This document shows positions 60,015-64,000 of a stretch of 64,000 nt of DNA, piece after piece. The notes under the pieces were generated by a model that saw only the letters and a program-made list of their open reading frames with translations, did not search any database and had not been told where the DNA came from. The stretch covers positions 1 to 64,000 of the forward strand of contig JACPGB010000014.1 in assembly GCA_016182655.1 (NCBI GenBank), in the 5' to 3' direction. Source of the stretch: Deltaproteobacteria bacterium (GTDB lineage: Bacteria > Desulfobacterota > GWC2-55-46). Position numbers and translations under genes: made by a program. How positions within the stretch are numbered: the stretch's first letter is position 1; the number at the start of each line of letters is the position of its first letter.

Positions 60015-60899
60015 TTACTTGCGCTCCAGGGGCATATCCTTGATATCCACCGAGGTATGTCCGAACTCCTGGAACCTGTTCGTCTTGACCTTGATGTCGC
60101 ACGGGTTGCAATGGCCGTAGGCGTTGCAGGGTCTGTAGATGTCTTCTATGTCGAATGCCGGGTCGATGATGTTGCCGATGGGGGCTCTCCCTTCATAGAG
60201 GTCGCTGTGACACCTGTAGACCGAGCCGTCGGAGCCCATGATGAGCTCTGTAGTCTTGCAGAGGACGGACTTTTCGAACTTCTTGTCGCAGGCCCCTTCG
60301 TATTTAAGCGTGCCGTGCATCTTGCCATCGTGCTCGCCAAGAAACTCCTTGAAACGGAAGTCGATGCCCAGAGCCTCGCACTTTTTCTGCGCCTCGCGTA
60401 CGATTGCCTCCTGCGAGGGGTGGAGGACCCCCCAGATGCCAATGGAATATCCGGCGTTCTGGAGCTTCAATACCTTTTTGACGAGCGGCTCGAGCTCCAT
60501 CGTCTCCGGGTGGTAGCTTACGCGGATCGAGGCGTAGGGCGACTTTCTCTTTACGCGGTCCGGGTCGATCTTTTTCATGAACTCGTCCTCGTCGAACTGG
60601 AGGTTCGTGAGGATGTCGATGTTCAACTCGGGCTTTATGTGGTTGATGATGTAGATGAAGTCCTTGTGCAGGCTCGGCTCCCCGCCCTGGAAGGTTATGG
60701 GGAGATCGTCCCGCGAGATTATCCTGTTAATGCCCCGCACCCACTCCTCGCCGGAGAGCCTCTTTTTGACGAAGCCGTCCTTGCCGAATTTGTTTATGCA
60801 GTATGAGCACGACAGGTTGCACGCGAGCGTGAAGAACGCGGCTATGTAGTTGTAGTGTTCCGGGATCCGGATGGGTTTCAAGTCGGTCATATTCGTCAC
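60015..60899 (-). CDS. Radical SAM protein with SPASM-like tail
   Basis: A 294-residue enzyme. The 4Fe-4S motif is CNLSCSYC (CX3CX2C) near residue 27, followed by ITFQGGEPSLH, the radical SAM GGE motif. Towards the C-terminus several Cys (LCKTTELIMGSDGSVYRCHSD, CNAYGHCNPCD) look like SPASM/twitch auxiliary clusters, used for peptide or complex substrates. Its start overlaps the end of the GT9 gene by four bases, so the two form a unit with the genes behind. Substrate unknown; the setting suggests surface-glycan or lipid modification. Confidence 0.82.
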   Translation of the reverse strand: MTNMTDLKPIRIPEHYNYIAAFFTLACNLSCSYCINKFGKDGFVKKRLSGEEWVRGINRIISRDDLPITFQGGEPSLHKDFIYIINHIKPELNIDILTNLQFDEDEFMKKIDPDRVKRKSPYASIRVSYHPETMELEPLVKKVLKLQNAGYSIGIWGVLHPSQEAIVREAQKKCEALGIDFRFKEFLGEHDGKMHGTLKYEGACDKKFEKSVLCKTTELIMGSDGSVYRCHSDLYEGRAPIGNIIDPAFDIEDIYRPCNAYGHCNPCDIKVKTNRFQEFGHTSVDIKDMPLERK

Positions 60900-61828
60900 T
60901 CCTGGAGCAGTTTGTCTATTTCAGACAAGACCCTCTCGGGCCTTATCTCATACATGCATGGCGTCTCCTTGACGCATGTGGTCGACAGGCACGGCAGACA
61001 GTCGTATTCCTTCGACGGCAGGAGCTTTACGCCGTTCTTCACATATACTTCGGTGGATAATGTCGGGCCGAAGAGGGCGACTACCTTTTTATTGAGCGCG
61101 TGGGCTATGTGGAGCCCGAGGCTGTCGTTCGTGACGAGGAGCCTGCAAGAGTTTATCCACTCGATGTACTCTTCTATCGATTTAAGACCCTGTTGCCAGG
61201 ATATGGTGTATTTGCCCCCGACGAGCTTCTCCAGGTCCTTCCAGTACTCGGGCGGCCACGCCTTTATAGGCCACTTCTCCCCGACATTGTGGTTGAACCC
61301 TATGTCGAAGGTCTCCTTTGAGGTCGGCTGGTAGCCTATGGTCGGTATCTCGCCCTGCCACTTGGAGCCTATCATCTCGAAGAGGAAGTCTTCCCAGTAC
61401 TTTTTGTTGGCGAGCTTGTCCTTCTGGCTTAAGCACAGCTCGAGGACATGCTCGCTCCCGTCGTAGGCGAGCGCCGAGCCTGTCTCAGGGTCGAACCTGA
61501 AGCCGTACCTTCTCCACGCCGTGAGGGAATCAGCGAATGCGCAGATGCCCGCGACCTTCTCGAGGTTTATAACAGTATCGAACCGCTCCGCGCGTAACTG
61601 AAGGACGGTCGTCAGGTCGTACGGCATGATCCTGTGGATATAGGGGTTGCCCTTGAGGAGCGCTATGGCCTTCTCATCGACGAGCCATGTGACATGCGCG
61701 TCCTTGAACCTGTTAAGGAGGACGGTCGAGCGGAGCACATCCCCGAGGCTCGTCTTCCGGCTTATCTCGCCTACGAGCGTCTCAGAGTAACCGAGCTTTA
61801 TTATGAGGACCCTCTGTGTATTACCCAT
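60896..61828 (-). CDS. GT9 family glycosyltransferase (heptosyltransferase-like)
   Basis: A 310-residue cytoplasmic GT-B enzyme. VLIIKLGYSETL and SLGDVLRSTVLLNRFKDAHVTWLVDEKA open the N-terminal half as in WaaC/WaaF-type proteins, and LVTNDSLGLHIAHALNKKVVALFGPT is the diagnostic GT9 motif in the second half. A Cys-rich segment (CLPCLSTTC) near the C-terminus follows the motif, common in deltaproteobacterial GT9 proteins. Probably adds heptose or a related sugar to lipopolysaccharide core or another surface glycan. Confidence 0.88.
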   Translation of the reverse strand: MGNTQRVLIIKLGYSETLVGEISRKTSLGDVLRSTVLLNRFKDAHVTWLVDEKAIALLKGNPYIHRIMPYDLTTVLQLRAERFDTVINLEKVAGICAFADSLTAWRRYGFRFDPETGSALAYDGSEHVLELCLSQKDKLANKKYWEDFLFEMIGSKWQGEIPTIGYQPTSKETFDIGFNHNVGEKWPIKAWPPEYWKDLEKLVGGKYTISWQQGLKSIEEYIEWINSCRLLVTNDSLGLHIAHALNKKVVALFGPTLSTEVYVKNGVKLLPSKEYDCLPCLSTTCVKETPCMYEIRPERVLSEIDKLLQE

Positions 61829-61857
61829 TTGCCAATACCCCTTCTGAAGCGATTATC

Positions 61858-62373
61858 TCATTTCCCGGCAAATCCATCCAGAGCCTTGACGATTGCAATT
61901 TCCTTGAGCGCGTCCTCGTGCACGGCTGACGGGAAAAGCCCCATACGCTCGAACCCCCTTTTCCTTATAAGGTATTCTATAAATGAATTGGCTCTCAACC
62001 TGAATATCCTGAGGCGGAGAAGAAATGCGGCGTCGCATGCTATATGGAATGCGAGCCCCATGAAAAGCGCGAAGATGGCGGCGGAGCCGATGAGGAGCGA
62101 GGCCGCGAGCACCGCAACTACGAACTCGAAGGTGTGGAAGGCCTCGAAGTTCAGAAAGTCGGGCCTCCCCCAGGAATCCCTCAGCGCCTCGTGGTAGCGG
62201 AACATGTTTGTAACGCCAAAGTCCCTGAAGCCGTTGTGAAAGAGGTATTCGAGGTAGTGGTCGATGTCGATAAGGACGGAGCCCGCGAAGAATAAAGCCG
62301 AGTCCTTCCCGAGCGCCGGGTAGAGCACGGCGGAGGCGAAGCCCCCGAGTATCAGATGGTCCTTGAGCCTCAT
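61858..62373 (-). CDS. Small membrane protein with conserved His/Asp residues
   Basis: A 171-residue protein with three to four hydrophobic segments. Conserved-looking acid/His pieces VLIDIDHYLEYLFH, HTFEFVVAVL and AFHIACDAAFL resemble integral-membrane metal-dependent hydrolases of the YdjM/DUF457 type. Its start overlaps the stop of the upstream radical SAM gene by four bases, so it is co-translated with it. Function not recognised. Confidence 0.6.
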   Translation of the reverse strand: MRLKDHLILGGFASAVLYPALGKDSALFFAGSVLIDIDHYLEYLFHNGFRDFGVTNMFRYHEALRDSWGRPDFLNFEAFHTFEFVVAVLAASLLIGSAAIFALFMGLAFHIACDAAFLLRLRIFRLRANSFIEYLIRKRGFERMGLFPSAVHEDALKEIAIVKALDGFAGK

Positions 62374-63866
62374 TTGCCTTTGAGGGCCTTCAACCCCTCT
62401 TCCTTCGTGAGTATCTCATCCGAGTGCTTGAAGTTCTCGAGCACGAAGCTCTCGTATATTCCGCGCAAGGTATTCACGAACGAAAACTTCATCGGGTAGA
62501 TCCGCGTCTTCACAAGATACGCCTTCACGAGATAGTACATGAGGAAATAGAGCCTCGGAAAGGGGAGCTTTATGAGGGTGTTCACTATAAAGTCCCTCGT
62601 CCACGGCTTCCAGAGGCAGACGGTCGATAGAAGCGAAAGGTTCCTCTGCAGGAGCTTTTCCTTTTCAGTAAAGCACTTCAGGGGCGATGTCGACTGGTAG
62701 CTCATGTGGAGCTTGTCGAAGTCCCCGTCGAAGTCGCCCCTCTTTATCGCGTAGTTGGCAAGCTCGGTTCCCGGGTAGGGGAAGAAAAGAGGGAATTCGC
62801 CAAGCGCGACCCTGCACCTTAAATTGAGGTCCAATGATTCTATGTCCTCAGCGATCGAGGTGCCTGGGATGGCGAAGATGGTGTTCGAGAAGGTCGGCAC
62901 ATTGTACTTGTGGCAGAGGTCGAATGCGTCGGTCATCGTCTCCTTCGTCATGTTCCGTTTCAGGACCTCGTTACGCACCTTGTCGTTACCGCTCTCGATG
63001 GACATCGATAACGACGCGAGCCCGGCCTTCTTGAGCTTCCTCATAATGGAGTCCGTCAAGAGGTTCGCGCGCATGAGGCAGTGGAACGGCACGCCTATCT
63101 CTTTCGGGTATCTCTCCGAGAACTCGTCGAGCCATTCGTCGTCCTTCAACACGAATATGTCGTCATAGAACTTTATGAACTGCGTTTCATAATTGTTTTT
63201 CAGGACCTTGAGCTCGGCGATGACCCTCTCTACACTCATGCGCGAGGCGAGCACCCCTTTGCCCTTGTACAACAAGTTGTATTTGTGGTTGAAGCAGTAG
63301 GTGCACTTGTACGGGCAACCCCGGCCTATCATGAACGAGCGCATCGGGAAGCGCCCGAGACGGGTCGTCGAGTAGAAGAGGTCGCGGTCGAGGAACGGGA
63401 GGTCGTCGAGCGCGCGCCGCCTCTCCCTCATGACCGGCGGCTGTCCTTTTTTGAAGTTGTTCTTTGTGACGATGTTGGGGATGTTGTCGAAGGATGCGCC
63501 GCGCTCTATGGCGGATAGCAACTCCGGCCATGCGTCGTCTCCCTCTCCGGCGCAGAGCGCGTCGAACGGGTGGCGCTCGATTATCTCGGGGAAGAACGTC
63601 GCGTGCGGGCCGCCTATGACGCTCTTTACATCCGGCTTCATCCCCTTTATGAAGTCGTTGGCCGCGATGTAATACTTGTGCTCGCCGGTCTTTGCGCTGA
63701 AGGCGACGATGTCCGGCGAGAAGCCCTTGACCTTTTTCTCAAGGTCGCCGTCGGCGAGCACCGCGATGGCGGTCTCGTGCCCCTTTTCCTTGGCAAGGGC
63801 AGAGAGGAGCATGATACCCATCGGGTCTATGTACTCGACATCCTTTATGACAAAGAGTATCTTCAA
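62370..63866 (-). CDS. B12-binding-domain radical SAM protein
   Basis: A 498-residue enzyme of the cobalamin-dependent radical SAM class. Residues 1-150 form a B12-binding-like Rossmann region (DPMGIMLLSALAKEKGHE, VIGGPHATFFPEII), and residues about 180-400 the radical SAM barrel with GCPYKCTYC (CX3CX2C). SMSIESGNDKVRNEVLKR is typical for the family. Such enzymes methylate or rearrange lipid, hopanoid or glycan groups. The DxHxxG cobalamin motif is not obvious, so B12 may not be bound. It lies upstream of the GT9 genes in one minus-strand unit. Confidence 0.85.
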   Translation of the reverse strand: MKILFVIKDVEYIDPMGIMLLSALAKEKGHETAIAVLADGDLEKKVKGFSPDIVAFSAKTGEHKYYIAANDFIKGMKPDVKSVIGGPHATFFPEIIERHPFDALCAGEGDDAWPELLSAIERGASFDNIPNIVTKNNFKKGQPPVMRERRRALDDLPFLDRDLFYSTTRLGRFPMRSFMIGRGCPYKCTYCFNHKYNLLYKGKGVLASRMSVERVIAELKVLKNNYETQFIKFYDDIFVLKDDEWLDEFSERYPKEIGVPFHCLMRANLLTDSIMRKLKKAGLASLSMSIESGNDKVRNEVLKRNMTKETMTDAFDLCHKYNVPTFSNTIFAIPGTSIAEDIESLDLNLRCRVALGEFPLFFPYPGTELANYAIKRGDFDGDFDKLHMSYQSTSPLKCFTEKEKLLQRNLSLLSTVCLWKPWTRDFIVNTLIKLPFPRLYFLMYYLVKAYLVKTRIYPMKFSFVNTLRGIYESFVLENFKHSDEILTKEEGLKALKGK

Positions 63867-63890
63867 TACGGTTCGGACCTTTTAGGGATT

Positions 63891-64000
63891 TTATTCCGCG
63901 GCAACGGCCCTTCTCGTGGGGTTGCCGTACCTGGCGCGCTCGGTTACGCGCACCTCCCAGAAGAGCGAGAATATGGCGCTTGCGACACTCGCGATGTTCT
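63891..64000 (-). CDS. Partial gene at window edge
   Basis: The last about 36 codons of a minus-strand gene end with TAA at 63891-63893. The visible end reads IFSLFWEVRVTERARYG and then NPTRRAVAAE. No family can be assigned from this piece; the direction and 24-base gap suggest it leads the radical SAM unit. Confidence 0.5.
   Translation of the reverse strand, partial: NIASVASAIFSLFWEVRVTERARYGNPTRRAVAAE

Noticed and set aside
60057-60806. Plus-strand open frame of 249 codons opposite the radical SAM gene
   Set aside because: The minus-strand gene has complete Cys motifs; the plus-strand translation is Val/Leu/Asp-rich filler.

Overview
The window is a GC-rich bacterial chromosome segment, densely packed with genes and mostly read on the + strand. 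It looks Gram-negative: it has outer-membrane barrels, lipoproteins, an Mla/MCE lipid-transport set, type IV pili, a heptosyltransferase-like GT9 enzyme and periplasmic c-type haem proteins. The gene order pilB-pilT-pilC-pilS-pilR...pilA, a haem-c sensor kinase and a SAM-I riboswitch point to a deltaproteobacterial (Desulfobacterota-like) lineage. This placement is an inference from gene content; there is no rRNA or tRNA gene in the window.

Layout. 0-10.9 kb: a GH13 glucan enzyme, a ferritin-like protein, a LuxR-type regulator, PilZ and YHS proteins, an STT3-like oligosaccharyltransferase, a CBS-containing family II pyrophosphatase, an HTH/zinc-ribbon regulator, an omptin-like barrel and a tri-haem cytochrome. 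11.0-24.2 kb: a sulfur assimilation island. It starts with a SAM-I riboswitch before a damaged threonine-synthase-like gene. Then come a siroheme sulfite-reductase-like protein, TusA, a MoaD/ThiS-type carrier ending in Gly-Gly-Ala-Phe, a NIL-domain protein, a CysK/CysM-type synthase, a JAMM metallopeptidase, an E1-like adenylyltransferase, an unusual radical SAM protein, an SLC13 anion transporter, a Usp protein, an Fe-S APS reductase, CysQ and a Sat-CysC fusion. 24.3-33 kb: an M20 hydrolase, a HAMP membrane protein, an orphan prepilin and an envelope lipoprotein cluster (FlgT/LPP20-like, GNA1162-like, CsgG-like, TPR-SLH) followed by a barrel. 33-37.5 kb: mlaE-mlaF-like-mlaD, a TPR lipoprotein and a receiver-kinase hybrid, tightly overlapped. 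37.8-45.8 kb: nadB, a lytic transglycosylase, a GT-C glycosyltransferase, pgsA, a haem sensor kinase and its receiver. 46-58.2 kb: type IV pilus genes with two GT-C/TPR genes placed between pilR and pilA; pilA has a clear sigma-54 promoter with two upstream palindromes. 58.2-64 kb: a further GT-C gene, then a minus-strand run of radical SAM, GT9, membrane and B12-radical SAM genes, probably surface-glycan related.

The most interesting system is the sulfur island. Sulfate would be imported, activated, reduced to sulfite and sulfide, loaded as a C-terminal thiocarboxylate on a small ubiquitin-like carrier (after JAMM trimming and E1-type adenylation), and delivered to a PLP synthase to make cysteine and/or homocysteine. 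The riboswitch and the NIL protein point towards methionine control. The parts resemble CysO/Mec/CysM- and HcyS/HcyD/HcyF-type pathways, but this particular assembly with a ThrC-like protein and a CX8CX2C radical SAM protein is not one I recognise.

Intergenic DNA is rich in dispersed short repeats of at least five kinds, including small elements with inverted ends clustered around the sulfur genes. I see no CRISPR array, rRNA, tRNA or intact insertion sequence.
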